Shown here piece after piece: positions 55,616 through 64,000 of a stretch of 64,000 bases of DNA. The position numbers and the translations under genes are program-made. Position 1 is the stretch's first letter. Each line of letters opens with the position of its first letter. The notes under the pieces were generated by a model. It was not told where the DNA came from. It searched no databases and worked only from the letters and a program-made list of their open reading frames with translations. This DNA is from Thermoanaerobaculum sp. (GTDB taxonomy: Bacteria; Acidobacteriota; Thermoanaerobaculia; Multivoradales; UBA5704): assembly GCA_021154885.1 (NCBI GenBank), contig JAJKHS010000066.1, forward strand, positions 25,219 to 89,218. The letters are read 5' to 3'.

Positions 55616-57381
55616 GACGACGACGCCTCCATTTCGACCGGCGCCAGGCGCCCGGCGCGGAAGCGGGCCATGCAGGGCACTGCGAAGCGCCACGAATAGG
55701 TTTCGGAAGTCTCGCGGCACGCCGCCGCCAAGCGCAGGGCCATCTTCTCCGGATCGAACTGCAGATCGTTGACGTCGATGTCGCGCATATACGCTGCGTT
55801 GGTGACCGCCCGCGGATCGTCCAGCACGCTGGCCGTGACGTGGGCCATGGTCCAGCGGGCCAGGTCCCGGAGGTTCTCGAGCTGCTCGTCCAGCACCGCG
55901 CGCGCTTCCTCCAGGCTGACCCCGACCTGGTAGAAGGTCAGCTCGGCCGCCGCGAGCGCTCCCACCTCGGTGAAATCGAAAAAGACCGGCGCCGGCGCGG
56001 CGAGGACCACGTTCTCTTTTTTCCACCGGTAGAAGGCGGCCAGGAGGCGATGGATGCCGTGGTTGATCGGCCCCAGGCGGCTGAAGCGGCGGAGGAAGCC
56101 GGGCAGGAACGCCTGGTCGACGTGCAGGTCGTTGATGAAGGGGAAGACGTAGAAGGCGAAGTAGACGGTCAGCTCCCAGACGTAGCGCAGGGAGAAGCAC
56201 TCCTGGTCTCCCAGCGTGCAGTAGCTCACGGCGAAGCTGGGGACGTAGGCCTCGTAGATCGCCCGCGCCAGGGGCTCGTAGAGGCGGATCTTGGCCTCCA
56301 GCTCCTTGCGGCCGGGCGTCAGGATGCAGTCGGTGATCAGGGTGTTATAGGTCGAGATCAGGTCCCCGCCCGGGCTGTAGAGGGGATCGGTGAAGCGGCA
56401 GGCCTCGCCGACCACGGCCCAGCGGGAGGGGGAGATCGTCTGGCCGTTGTCCAGGGCGAAGCTGTTGAAGCCCGAGTGATGGAGGATCTTGCGCTGCGGC
56501 AGGTCGCGAGCGAACAGCGGGTACTCGCGGCAGATCCACTCGACGAGCTTCTCGGGGGTCGAGACGTCTCTGAAAGCGACGTTGGCCGAGTCGAAGACCA
56601 GCCCCAGGCTCGTCTTGCCGTGCAGGGGGATCTCCCAGAACCAGTAGCCTTCGCCGCAGTAGTGGTTGGTGGCGAGGAAGGTGGGGAAATGCCCCAGGGC
56701 TGACCGCTCCGGCCGCAGGCGGATGGCCTTGCGGTCGAGATGGGTGCACTTCTCAGGGTCCAGGAGCCCCTCGACCCAGAGGAACGAGGAGCCGTGAGCG
56801 ATGGGGCTCGGGCGATCGAGCTGCCGCCGGCGGACGAGAAAACGGTTGCGCCCGGAGGCGTCCACCACCCAGGTGGCGCGGCCCGAGATCACCCGGCCCG
56901 CCGCCTCGAAGCGGAAGGCGTGAGGCCCGTCGCCGTCGCCTTCGGCGAGGTCCACCTTCAGGCCCGTGACGGGATGGATCAGCTCGAAGCCGGGGCTCTC
57001 GCGATTCTTCTCCAGGACCGCGCCCTCGAACTTGTTGCGATCGAGCTGGTAGGTGGCGATGTTGGAGATCTTGCGGATGTAGGACTGGCTGAGGTCCTCC
57101 CAGACGTCGCCGCCGCGCTGGGTCTTCCAATAAAAACGCAGGTTGTACTTGAGGAAGTGCTCCCGCAGGAGGTGCTCCTCCATCTCGAGCACCCGGGAGT
57201 AGTAGTAGCCGCTCACCTGGACCGTGGCCTCCCCCACCTTCTGCTTGGGCGAGGGGATCTCAGCCTGCCGGTCCACCATCAGGATGCGGATCTCCGGCCG
57301 GCTGAGCAACAGTTGGCGGGCGAGCGTCAGGCCCGCCAGGCCGGCGCCGATGATCAAGACATCAAGCTCTTCCGTCTGCAT
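55612..57381 (-). CDS. Flavin-dependent halogenase-like oxidoreductase
   Basis: About 589 residues; ATG at 57381 chosen over the GTG 15 bp earlier. FAD site DVLIIGAGLAGLTLARQLLL, then VGEATVQVSG where tryptophan-halogenase relatives have GESTI, and GYWFWEIPLHGKTSLGLVF containing WxWxIP, the flavin-halogenase signature. VGEACRFTDPLYSPGGDLIS is the second FAD motif. The C-terminal about 180 residues are helical. It could chlorinate, brominate or hydroxylate a carrier-bound chain; the sequence does not settle which. It overlaps the downstream gene by 4 bp. Confidence 0.85.
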   Translation of the reverse strand: MQTEELDVLIIGAGLAGLTLARQLLLSRPEIRILMVDRQAEIPSPKQKVGEATVQVSGYYYSRVLEMEEHLLREHFLKYNLRFYWKTQRGGDVWEDLSQSYIRKISNIATYQLDRNKFEGAVLEKNRESPGFELIHPVTGLKVDLAEGDGDGPHAFRFEAAGRVISGRATWVVDASGRNRFLVRRRQLDRPSPIAHGSSFLWVEGLLDPEKCTHLDRKAIRLRPERSALGHFPTFLATNHYCGEGYWFWEIPLHGKTSLGLVFDSANVAFRDVSTPEKLVEWICREYPLFARDLPQRKILHHSGFNSFALDNGQTISPSRWAVVGEACRFTDPLYSPGGDLISTYNTLITDCILTPGRKELEAKIRLYEPLARAIYEAYVPSFAVSYCTLGDQECFSLRYVWELTVYFAFYVFPFINDLHVDQAFLPGFLRRFSRLGPINHGIHRLLAAFYRWKKENVVLAAPAPVFFDFTEVGALAAAELTFYQVGVSLEEARAVLDEQLENLRDLARWTMAHVTASVLDDPRAVTNAAYMRDIDVNDLQFDPEKMALRLAAACRETSETYSWRFAVPCMARFRAGRLAPVEMEASSS

Positions 57382-57396
57382 ATCTCCCTCTTCCAC

Positions 57397-58668
57397 TCAA
57401 CTTTGCCCTGCCGCGCCCAGCACCACGGCCCAGGCATGACCGTCCGCGCTCAGGGCGGTGGCCAGCGCTCTGCGGACCTCCACCCGTTGCGCCGCGGGCC
57501 GCGCTCCGGGCAACGGGAAGCCCTCGTCGGTGCGCTCCAGCCCGGGAATGCCGGGCAGCACGCCGTCGCCGAAGGTGCCGAGCAGGGCCACGACCTGGAG
57601 AGCGCCCGAGGCGCCGAGGGCCTCGCCGAGCATCGATTTGATCGCGGTCACAGGGAGGTCCGCCGCCCGCGCGCCCAGGGCCGCGGCCACCCCCTTCGCC
57701 TCCCAAGGGTCGCCGTCGACGCTGCCGTTGGCCCCGGCGCTCAGGGCGTCGACGTCCCCGGCCCCGAGCCCCGCGTCCTCCAGAGCCAGGCGGACGGCCC
57801 GGGCCACGGCGCCCACGGCGCTCTCCTCCGTGCCCAGGGGATCGAACCCCGAGCCGTGGCCGAGCACCTCGCCGAGCACGGGCGCGCCCCGCTCTGCGGC
57901 CGCTGCCGCGTCCTCCAGTGTCACCAGTGCGGCCCCCTCGGCGAGGGCGAAGCCGTTGCGGCGGGCGTCGAAGGGGATGGGGAGCTCGCCGTCGTCTGCT
58001 TCTTTGCCACCGCGCGAGCCGCAGAGGCGGCCGGCCTGGTAATGGCCGAAGAACGACTCGAAGCACAGCTCCTCGACGCCGCCGGCCAGCAGCGCCGCCG
58101 CCCGGCCGCCGCGGATCTGGTCCACGGCGTAGCCGAAGGCCGCGAGCCCGGAGGCCGCGCCGGCCGAGATCGTGGAGTTGAGGCCGCGCAGGCCGTACCA
58201 GATGGCCGTCTGCCCGGCGGCGGCGTTGATGACGCTGTTCGCGAAGTCGAGAGGGCTGGCATGCGAGGGCCCAAGCTGCAGGGCGCGGCGGTCGAACTCC
58301 GCGATGGTGCGCACGCTGCAGAAGGTCGTGCCGAGGACGAGGCCGACCTCCCGCTCGACGACCGCCTCGGCCGTCCAGCCGCTGCCGACGAGCGCCTGCC
58401 CCGCCGCCACCAGCAGCAGGCGGGAGGTGCGGTCGATGGGCCGCAGGTTGCGGTCCGGGAGGTAGCTCTGAGCATCGAAGGGGCGGATCTCGCCGGCCTG
58501 GTGACAGCCGATGCTCTCGGTCGGGAAGAGCTCGATGGGTTTGAGACCGCTCCTCCCCGCGCAAAGCGCGGCGTGCAGGCCTGCGCTTGAGTCCGCGAGG
58601 CAGGAGAGGCATCCCGCTCCGGTGATCACGACGCGCCGGCGGTCGCTGGGGTGGCTGGTGATTGGCAT
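57397..58668 (-). CDS. Ketosynthase-like protein lacking catalytic residues (chain-length-factor-like)
   Basis: 423 residues with the ketosynthase fold ([40 protein letters not shown]). The active-site Cys segment reads [20 protein letters not shown], with Gly/Ala in place of Cys; the first His segment reads [17 protein letters not shown] instead of HGTGTxxND; the second reads [17 protein letters not shown], keeping Lys but not His. That is how the KS-beta or chain-length factor of type II polyketide synthases differs from KS-alpha. Its ATG overlaps the KS stop (TGATG), so both subunits are made together. Confidence 0.88.
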   Translation of the reverse strand: MPITSHPSDRRRVVITGAGCLSCLADSSAGLHAALCAGRSGLKPIELFPTESIGCHQAGEIRPFDAQSYLPDRNLRPIDRTSRLLLVAAGQALVGSGWTAEAVVEREVGLVLGTTFCSVRTIAEFDRRALQLGPSHASPLDFANSVINAAAGQTAIWYGLRGLNSTISAGAASGLAAFGYAVDQIRGGRAAALLAGGVEELCFESFFGHYQAGRLCGSRGGKEADDGELPIPFDARRNGFALAEGAALVTLEDAAAAAERGAPVLGEVLGHGSGFDPLGTEESAVGAVARAVRLALEDAGLGAGDVDALSAGANGSVDGDPWEAKGVAAALGARAADLPVTAIKSMLGEALGASGALQVVALLGTFGDGVLPGIPGLERTDEGFPLPGARPAAQRVEVRRALATALSADGHAWAVVLGAAGQS

Positions 58669-59882
58669 CAGGCCTCGTGCTTGCGCAGGATGACGGAGGC
58701 ATTGTTGCCGCCGAAGGCGTAGGCGTTGTTCATCGCCAGCAGCACCCGGTGATCGCGCGCCGCGTTGGGCACAAAGTCGAGGTCCTCCTCCGGCTCCTCG
58801 AGGTTCATGGTCGGCGGGATGCGGTCCAAGGCCACGGCCAGCGCGCATACCGCGGCCTCGATGGCCGAGGCCGCGCCCATGGTGTGGCCGATCATCGACT
58901 TGATCGAGCTCATGGGCGTGCGCCGGGCCGCCGCGCCGAAGACCCGCTTCACCGCCAGGGTCTCCAGCCGGTCGTTGGTCGGCGTGCCCGTGCCATGGGC
59001 GCTGATGTAGCTGACCTCGCCGGGAGCGGCGCCGGCGTCGGCCAGGGCGCGCTCCATGGCGCGGGCCGCGCCATTGCCCTCGGGGTGCGCCGCCGTCATG
59101 TGATGAGCGTCGCAGGAGAGGCCGTAGCCCGCCAACTCGGCGTAGATGCGGGCGCCACGGGCACGGGCGCGGTCGAGCGGCTCCAGCACCAGCACGGCCG
59201 CCCCTTCGCCGGGGATCATCCCCTTGCGATGGCGGTCGAAGGGCTGGCAGCGCTCCGGCGCGATGGCGCCCAGCCGCGCGAAGCCGGTGTAGGTGATGCG
59301 CGAGAAGGCGTCGGCGCCGCCGGCCAGCATGACGTCCGCCCGGCCGGCGCGCAGCACGTCGACGGCGTGCGCGATGGCGTAATTGCCGGCCGCGCAGGCG
59401 GTGGGGATCATGGTGTTGACCCCGGCGAAGCCCAGCTCGCGCGCCACGTGGGCGGCGATCATGTGGCAGGGATAGAGCCCGATGAACTCGGGGCCCACCC
59501 GGTCCAACTCGCCGGCCAGGTAGCGGTCGTCGAAGCGCTCCACCTCCCGCGGCTCGCCGGAGGTGGTGCCCATGGCGACGCCGGCCCGCTCCGGCGCCAC
59601 CGCCTCGGGAGCGAGGCCGGCGTCCTCCAGGGCCTGGCGCGCCGCGGCGATGGCGAGCAGGGAGGCGCGGCCCAGCGCCGCGGGATCCTGGCGCCGCACC
59701 CAGGGCGCCGGGTCGAAGCCGCGCACCTCGGCCCCCAAGTGGACGCTGAAGGCGCGGGTGTCGAACGATTCCACCGGCGCGAAACCGCAGCGGCCCGCGA
59801 GCAGCCCCTCCCAGGCCGCCTCCCGCCCCGCTCCGATGGGGGTGACCAGGCCGAGGCCGGTCACCGCGACCCGCGACTTCAT
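58668..59882 (-). CDS. Beta-ketoacyl synthase (KS-alpha/FabF-like)
   Basis: 404 residues with an intact KAS-II active site: Cys in [20 protein letters not shown], His in [20 protein letters not shown] and the Lys/His segment [19 protein letters not shown]. It elongates acyl chains held on acyl carrier protein. It is followed by the inactive KS-like subunit and preceded by the ACP, which overlaps its start by 4 bp. A dedicated type II polyketide or polyene assembly is more likely than primary fatty-acid synthesis because of the neighbours. Confidence 0.92.
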   Translation of the reverse strand: MKSRVAVTGLGLVTPIGAGREAAWEGLLAGRCGFAPVESFDTRAFSVHLGAEVRGFDPAPWVRRQDPAALGRASLLAIAAARQALEDAGLAPEAVAPERAGVAMGTTSGEPREVERFDDRYLAGELDRVGPEFIGLYPCHMIAAHVARELGFAGVNTMIPTACAAGNYAIAHAVDVLRAGRADVMLAGGADAFSRITYTGFARLGAIAPERCQPFDRHRKGMIPGEGAAVLVLEPLDRARARGARIYAELAGYGLSCDAHHMTAAHPEGNGAARAMERALADAGAAPGEVSYISAHGTGTPTNDRLETLAVKRVFGAAARRTPMSSIKSMIGHTMGAASAIEAAVCALAVALDRIPPTMNLEEPEEDLDFVPNAARDHRVLLAMNNAYAFGGNNASVILRKHEA

Positions 59883-60160
59883 CCCCGCACCGCCGCCGGC
59901 TGCTCGGTCCGTTCGCCGAGCCGCTGCTGCACGAGGTCCACCATCGCCGGCAGACTGTCGATCTCCTTGTAGCGCTCGTCGGGCAGCTCCAGCTTGAAGG
60001 CGAGATCCACGTCCACCCCGATCTCGAGCAACGACAGCGAATCCAGCTTCAAGTCATCGCGCAGCCTGGCATCGTCGTCGATACGGCTGGCATTGAGACC
60101 GGCGACGTTGGCGATGATCTGCTTGACCCGGGTCCTGATCTCCTCGGCGTTGGTGCTCAT
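59879..60160 (-). CDS. Acyl carrier protein
   Basis: 93 residues with the phosphopantetheine site [20 protein letters not shown] (Ser of DSL) in the standard helical context ([40 protein letters not shown]). It carries the growing chain for the two ketosynthase-type proteins. First gene of the minus-strand locus and overlapping the KS start (ATGA). The 256 bp upstream, to the next gene, contain no other gene. Confidence 0.92.
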   Translation of the reverse strand: MSTNAEEIRTRVKQIIANVAGLNASRIDDDARLRDDLKLDSLSLLEIGVDVDLAFKLELPDERYKEIDSLPAMVDLVQQRLGERTEQPAAVRG

Positions 60161-60416
60161 TCTGATCGCTCCTCCGTCCTCGCGATGGGGAACGGCGCGC
60201 CTGGCAGACCGCCGACCCCCGGGCGGGGGTCTCAGGGTCCGGGCTACCGCTCCTAAGTTTAGGCAAGCAATGCACTACGACGACCCAAAGAGGTTCCTGC
60301 CCCTCCCTCTCAGACTCTACGCTCTTTCAAGGCGAACCAGACGATCCGCACAGGAGAACAGGCGTTGCGCCCACCGCTCTCGTTACAAGGTGTGGAGTCT
60401 TATTATAGATCGATGG

Positions 60417-61166
60417 CTATTTTTCCGGGGAGAGCTGGCGCGCGCACGTGCCGGCCGTCCAGACGCTCGCCGCCACCACGGCACCGGCACCCTCGAAGGC
60501 CAGGCGGGCGAGCCAGATGGCACCCACCGCGGCGCTCCACAGCAGCAGCCAGACTGCCACGGGAAGGGCCGGCGGCGCGCTGCGGGCGAGATCGGGCCAG
60601 AAGCGCAGACCGCTATCCGCGGCCGCGAGGCCGGCGCACTGCCGCTCCAGGGTCTCGAAGTCGTCCCGCCAGCGGGCGCAGGCGGAGTCGAAGCGGCTGT
60701 TGCGGCGGCCCGCCAGGCGATAGGCCTCCACCTCCATGGGATGGCCCCGGTAGCGGAAGCGGTTGGCGGCGCCGGCGGCAAGATAGAGGACGAGGAAAGG
60801 CTGGAACGGCCCCCGGCTCCAGCCGCTCTCCTGCGCCTGGAGGGCGTGATAGGACTCGTGGATCAGCGTCGACAGCCCCTTGGAGGTGCCGGGGCTCCAA
60901 TGCCGGCGAGCGACGTAGATGCGGGTGCGGCGGGAGAACGGGGATGGCAGGGTGATGGCGGTGGCGCGGATGAGGCCCGCCAGGTGGGGCATCCCGCGGT
61001 GGAACGATACGCGGCCGAGGTCGAGCGCCGGCAGCAGCGTGGCCACCACCCGCCGGGCGCCCGCGGGCAGCTCCACCTCGGGCGGGAAGAGCCAGTGCCA
61101 GAGCCGCCGACCGGCCTGGCGCAGACGGTCGGCGCGACGCATGGCACCCGCAGAAGCGCCGCTCAC
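60417..61166 (-). CDS. Membrane protein with HExxH motif
   Basis: About 249 residues from GTG 61166, which overlaps the upstream stop (GTGA); ATG at 61142 is the alternative. An HExxH zinc-type motif (LSTLIHESYHALQAQESG) sits in the middle and WVLYLAAGAANRFRYRGHPM-like sequence follows (FLVLYLAAGAANRFRYRG, VEAYRLAGRR). The C-terminus has two spans (LPVAVWLLLWSAAVGAIWLA, LAFEGAGAVVAASVW). It looks like a small membrane-bound metallopeptidase-like protein; activity is unproven. Confidence 0.65.
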   Translation of the reverse strand: MSGASAGAMRRADRLRQAGRRLWHWLFPPEVELPAGARRVVATLLPALDLGRVSFHRGMPHLAGLIRATAITLPSPFSRRTRIYVARRHWSPGTSKGLSTLIHESYHALQAQESGWSRGPFQPFLVLYLAAGAANRFRYRGHPMEVEAYRLAGRRNSRFDSACARWRDDFETLERQCAGLAAADSGLRFWPDLARSAPPALPVAVWLLLWSAAVGAIWLARLAFEGAGAVVAASVWTAGTCARQLSPEK

Positions 61167-62299
61167 GATCCCTTGCGCGCGGCCCAGGCGATGCGGTAGA
61201 CCGCGCCGGCGTCGTCGTCGGAGATCAGGAGGGCGCCGTCGGGCATCACCTCCACGTCCACCGGCCGCCCCGAGACGCGCCCTCCGCTCAGCCAGCCCTC
61301 GGCGAAGGGCTCGTAGGAGACGGCGCGGTCGCCCTCGACGCGGACCAGGGTGACGCGGTAGCCGATCTTCTCGGAGCGGTTCCACGAGCCGTGCTCGGCG
61401 ATGAAGATCTGGCCGCGATAGCGTTCCGGGAACATCGTCCCGGTGTAGAAGCGCATGCCGATGGCGGCGACGTGAGGGCCCAGCTTGATGGCCGGCGGCG
61501 TGAGCTCCGAGCACGGGCGCTTCCCGCCGAGCTCAGGATCCGGGATGTCGCCGCCGTGGCAATAGGGATAGCCGAAGTGGAGCCCCGTTTTGGGCGCGCG
61601 GTTCAGCTCGTCGGGCGGCAGGTCGTCTCCCATCATGTCGCGGCCGTTGTCGGTGAACCACAGCACGCCGGTCTTCGGCTGCCAGTCGAAGCCCACGGTG
61701 TTGCGGATGCCACGGGCCACGATCTCGGGCTTGCCCTTGGGATTCTTGAGGTCGATGCGCGTGATGCTGGCGTAGGGATCGCCCGGCTCGCAGATGTTGC
61801 ACGGCGCGCCGACCGGCACGTAGAGCTTGCCGTCCGGACCGAAGCGGATGAACTTCCAGCCGTGGTGGCCATCCTTGGGGTAGGCATCGGTCACCACCAC
61901 CGGCTTGGGCGGGTTCGCCAGGTGGTCGTCGATGCCGTCGAAACGCAGGATGCGGGAGATCTCCGCCACGTAGAGAGCCCCGTCGCGCCAGGCCACGCCG
62001 TTGGGCACGTGCAGCCCCGAGGCGATGGTGAAGACCTGCTCGGCCCGGCCGTCCTTGTCCCTGTCCACCAGAGCGTAGATTTTCCCCGTCCCCATGGTCC
62101 CCACGTAGACGATCCCGCGGGGCGACTGCGCCAGCGACCGGGCGCCCGGCACCGCGTCCGAGTAGACCGCGATCGTGAACCCGGGCGGCAGCTTGATGCG
62201 GTCGAGCTGCGGCTTGCCCGCCGCGCGCGCCGAGCAGGCCAAGGGCGCGATGAGCAGGACGGCGGCTCCCAACAAGGCGGCGAATTTTGGCTTTCCCAT
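61163..62299 (-). CDS. PQQ-type sorbosone/glucose dehydrogenase-like protein, secreted
   Basis: About 378 residues from ATG 62299 (GGAG, 4-7 nt upstream). A signal peptide (AALLGAAVLLIAPLACSARA) is followed by the beta-propeller blocks LKLPPGFTIAVYSDAVPGAR-like region (IKLPPGFTIAVYSDAVPGAR), GLHVPNGVAWRDGALYVAEI, FGPDGKLYVPVGAPCNICEP, GIRNTVGFDWQPKTGVLWFT and GQIFIAEHGSWNRSEKIGYR. It is a soluble relative of the SLH-anchored enzyme at 7203-8960 but lacks SLH repeats. Substrate unknown. Confidence 0.88.
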   Translation of the reverse strand: MGKPKFAALLGAAVLLIAPLACSARAAGKPQLDRIKLPPGFTIAVYSDAVPGARSLAQSPRGIVYVGTMGTGKIYALVDRDKDGRAEQVFTIASGLHVPNGVAWRDGALYVAEISRILRFDGIDDHLANPPKPVVVTDAYPKDGHHGWKFIRFGPDGKLYVPVGAPCNICEPGDPYASITRIDLKNPKGKPEIVARGIRNTVGFDWQPKTGVLWFTDNGRDMMGDDLPPDELNRAPKTGLHFGYPYCHGGDIPDPELGGKRPCSELTPPAIKLGPHVAAIGMRFYTGTMFPERYRGQIFIAEHGSWNRSEKIGYRVTLVRVEGDRAVSYEPFAEGWLSGGRVSGRPVDVEVMPDGALLISDDDAGAVYRIAWAARKGS

Positions 62300-62360
62300 G
62301 GCGCTCCTCCCTTGTCTCCACCCGACGCAAGAATCATGCACCCATTCCCCAATCCAAAAC

Positions 62361-63236
62361 CTAAAATCCCAAAATCAACCCCACTCCCGCCGCCATCAGC
62401 CCCACGGCCAGGACCTTCGACGGAGTGACGGCCTCGCCGAAGAACAGCCGGCCATAGACCAGGGCCATGCCGTTGCCGATCCCCCGCTTCAGGGTCTCCA
62501 GGGTGCCGACGAAGATGCGGGGGAAGGCCAGGAACTGCAGGCCGAGCGCTGCGGAGCTGACGACCAGCGCCAAGACGAAGAGGACGGGGACGCGGCGCAC
62601 CTGGCCGAGGTCGCCGAGGCCGCCCCGGACGACCAGCGCCAGGAAGCCGGCTGCAGCCACGCCGGCGGTGAGGATCAAGGCATGGAAAGGGGCGGTCGCC
62701 CGCTGCACCGCCAGCTTGTCGAGCGGGATGGTCAACGACCAGAGGAGGGCGGTGCCCGTCACCAGGACCGCCCCCCAGGGCGAACCGCCGCGCTGCGCCG
62801 GTGCAGCCGGCGAGGACCGGGGCCAGTTGAGCCAGATCGCGCCCAGGATGACCAGCAGGATGCCCACCGCTCCCCGGGGGGACGGCCGCTCTCCCAGGAG
62901 GGGGATGGCCATCAGTGTGGTGAAGACGGGCGTCAGCGACAACAGGGGGACGGTGACGGAGATGGGCGCCAGCCGCATCCCCTGAAGGAACAGGAGGTTC
63001 GCCGCCACGTTGAGCAGCACGGAGCCCACGGCTGGAGCGAGGTAGCCGGGCGCCGGGGCCGTCACCCCCGCCGTCGCCAGCCAAGCGGCGAACAGGGGGA
63101 CCGAGCCTGCGGTGAGCAGAAAGACCAGGGCCACCGGCGGGATCTGGCGGACGAGGAGCTGGCGCAGCAGGTCGAATCCCGACCAGCCGAGGCTGGAGGC
63201 GACCACGACCAGGAGGACGGTCAAGGGGATGGACAC
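62361..63236 (-). CDS. EamA-type drug/metabolite transporter
   Basis: 291 residues with about ten membrane spans in two EamA halves: VVVASSLGWSGFDLLRQLLV, APISVTVPLLSLTPVFTTLM, then LVTGTALLWSLTIPLDKLAV and GNGMALVYGRLFFGEAVTPS with LAVGLMAAGVGLILGF at the end. The family exports amino acids, nucleosides or drugs; the substrate is not evident. It is the last gene before the GspE/PilB gene on the other strand. Confidence 0.92.
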   Translation of the reverse strand: MSIPLTVLLVVVASSLGWSGFDLLRQLLVRQIPPVALVFLLTAGSVPLFAAWLATAGVTAPAPGYLAPAVGSVLLNVAANLLFLQGMRLAPISVTVPLLSLTPVFTTLMAIPLLGERPSPRGAVGILLVILGAIWLNWPRSSPAAPAQRGGSPWGAVLVTGTALLWSLTIPLDKLAVQRATAPFHALILTAGVAAAGFLALVVRGGLGDLGQVRRVPVLFVLALVVSSAALGLQFLAFPRIFVGTLETLKRGIGNGMALVYGRLFFGEAVTPSKVLAVGLMAAGVGLILGF

Positions 63237-63267
63237 GGCCGCGAGAGTCTACCCCGAACCTCCGCAT

Positions 63268-63310
63268 GTCCTGTCATCCCTGAAGTCCCTGCCGTCCCTG
63301 TCGTCCCTCC
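63268..63310. repeat. 9-bp tandem array, CCCTGNNGT
   Basis: Units CCCTGAAGT, CCCTGCCGT, CCCTGTCGT follow each other exactly every 9 bp, with weaker units on both sides. It is the same motif as in the inverted repeat at 44014-44104, again in the gap after a membrane-protein gene. Confidence 0.6.
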
Positions 63311-63341
63311 TTGCCCTACTTCCGTTAAACTGGAATCCGCC

Positions 63342-64000
63342 ATGCACCTCACCCCCGAGCTGGTCGCCGACATCCTGATGCGCCAGGGCTTTCTCAAGCC
63401 CGAGCAGGGCGAGGCCATCAAGCAGGAGGCCCGCGCCCTGCCGCGCAGCGCCCGCTCGGCCAACGCCTTCGAGCAGAAGGCCGTGGCCTACGAGCTGGTG
63501 CTGCAGATGCGGCTGCCCAACCAGCGCGACTCCGGCAGCCCGCTCACCGAGGCGGACGTCGCCCTCGCCATCGCCGGCGACGCCAGGCTCGACCACGTGC
63601 GCATCGACACCCTCAACCTCAACGCCGACCTGATCGAGTCCAAGATGTCGCGGCCGTTCGCCCGCCGCCACCGCATGATCCCCCTCGACATGGCCAACGG
63701 CCGGCTGCGGGTGGCCTGCGCCAACCCCTACGACATCGAGGGGATCGACTCCTTCCGGCGCATCGCCGGGCGCGACATCCAGCTCGTGGTCGCCTCCGAG
63801 CCGGACGTCCTCAAGGCGATCACCGAGTTCTACGGTCTGCGCCACTCCGTCAAGCGGGCCGAGCGCGACCTCTCCTCCGGCATCGACCTCGGCAACCTCG
63901 AGCAGCTCGTGCGGATGAAGAACGAGGCCGAGATCGAGTCCTCGGACCAGCACGTCGTCAACGCCGTCGAGTTCATGCTCCAGCACGCCTTCGAGAGCCG
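63342..64000 (+). CDS. GspE/PilB-type secretion ATPase, N-terminal part (runs off right edge)
   Basis: 219 codons to the window end. The N-terminal domain is of the MshEN/T2SSE_N type (LTEADVALAIAGDARLDHVR, NLNADLIESKMSRPFARRHR, MIPLDMANGRLRVACANPYD, QLVVASEPDVLKAITEFYG), followed by the start of the second domain (IESSDQHVVNAVEFMLQHAF). Such hexameric ATPases drive pilus assembly or type II secretion. Which of the two cannot be told because the P-loop lies outside the window. ATG at 63342 has no strong ribosome site. Confidence 0.85.
   Translation, partial: MHLTPELVADILMRQGFLKPEQGEAIKQEARALPRSARSANAFEQKAVAYELVLQMRLPNQRDSGSPLTEADVALAIAGDARLDHVRIDTLNLNADLIESKMSRPFARRHRMIPLDMANGRLRVACANPYDIEGIDSFRRIAGRDIQLVVASEPDVLKAITEFYGLRHSVKRAERDLSSGIDLGNLEQLVRMKNEAEIESSDQHVVNAVEFMLQHAFES

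Overview
This is a high-GC bacterial chromosome segment with dense genes, many 1-8 bp overlaps and no RNA genes that I can see. Two signs point to Acidobacteriota, possibly a Thermoanaerobaculia-like lineage (inference). One is a PadR regulator next to a duplicated orphan ABC permease (ADOP family), a class described from Acidobacteria. The other is a set of secreted proteins ending in three S-layer-homology-like repeats with a conserved cysteine pair (GCG...FCP).

Layout. 0-3.2 kb: the 5' part of wecB, then a small Tat-signal peptide gene divergent from a PqqD-like / HPr-kinase-like / nucleotidyltransferase group. 3.2-11.8 kb: five secreted proteins, four with the cysteine-bearing SLH-like triplet (a metalloprotease-like pair, one member with a destroyed catalytic motif; a PQQ-type sugar dehydrogenase; a jelly-roll-like protein), plus a reprolysin-type protease. 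11.8-19.8 kb: a polymorphic-toxin locus with a secreted hypothetical protein, a giant Rhs/YD-repeat protein carrying an internal SLH triplet and a colicin-E5-like C-terminal tip, its overlapping immunity candidate, a frameshifted rhs fragment and a 21-bp tandem repeat. 19.9-22.5 kb: a glycosyltransferase and a polysaccharide-export ABC transporter. 22.5-28.0 kb: PadR-ADOP with paired palindromic operators, then a lipoprotein / NRAMP-like / two PRC-barrel-like operon. 28.1-44 kb: mostly housekeeping (pyrE, NtrC-type regulator, htrA, BamA-like protein, rmuC, two acyl-CoA dehydrogenases, Uma2 nuclease, corA, mprF-like).

44-54 kb: a lipoprotein, a 20-bp tandem-repeat array, a Cys-rich secreted peptide, an apparently leaderless TetR gene whose start codon lies inside a perfect palindrome, a 0.5-kb nested inverted-repeat island, and a three-subunit molybdenum hydroxylase resembling 4-hydroxybenzoyl-CoA reductase, with the extra Fe-S loop in the FAD subunit. 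51.9-60.2 kb: a co-directional minus-strand biosynthetic locus with ACP, ketosynthase, a ketosynthase lacking active-site residues (chain-length-factor-like), a flavin-dependent halogenase-like enzyme, a carotenoid-cleavage-type oxygenase, two tandem double-glycine RiPP precursor genes too short to be obvious, and two zinc-ribbon AIM24 proteins. 60.4-64 kb: a membrane HExxH protein, a PQQ-type dehydrogenase, an EamA transporter and the start of a GspE/PilB ATPase.

The strongest candidates for undescribed biology are the RiPP-precursor/type II PKS-like/AIM24 locus, the Rhs toxin with embedded SLH repeats, and the Tat peptide beside the PqqD/HPr-kinase-like pair. All function calls come from reading motifs; no searches were run.
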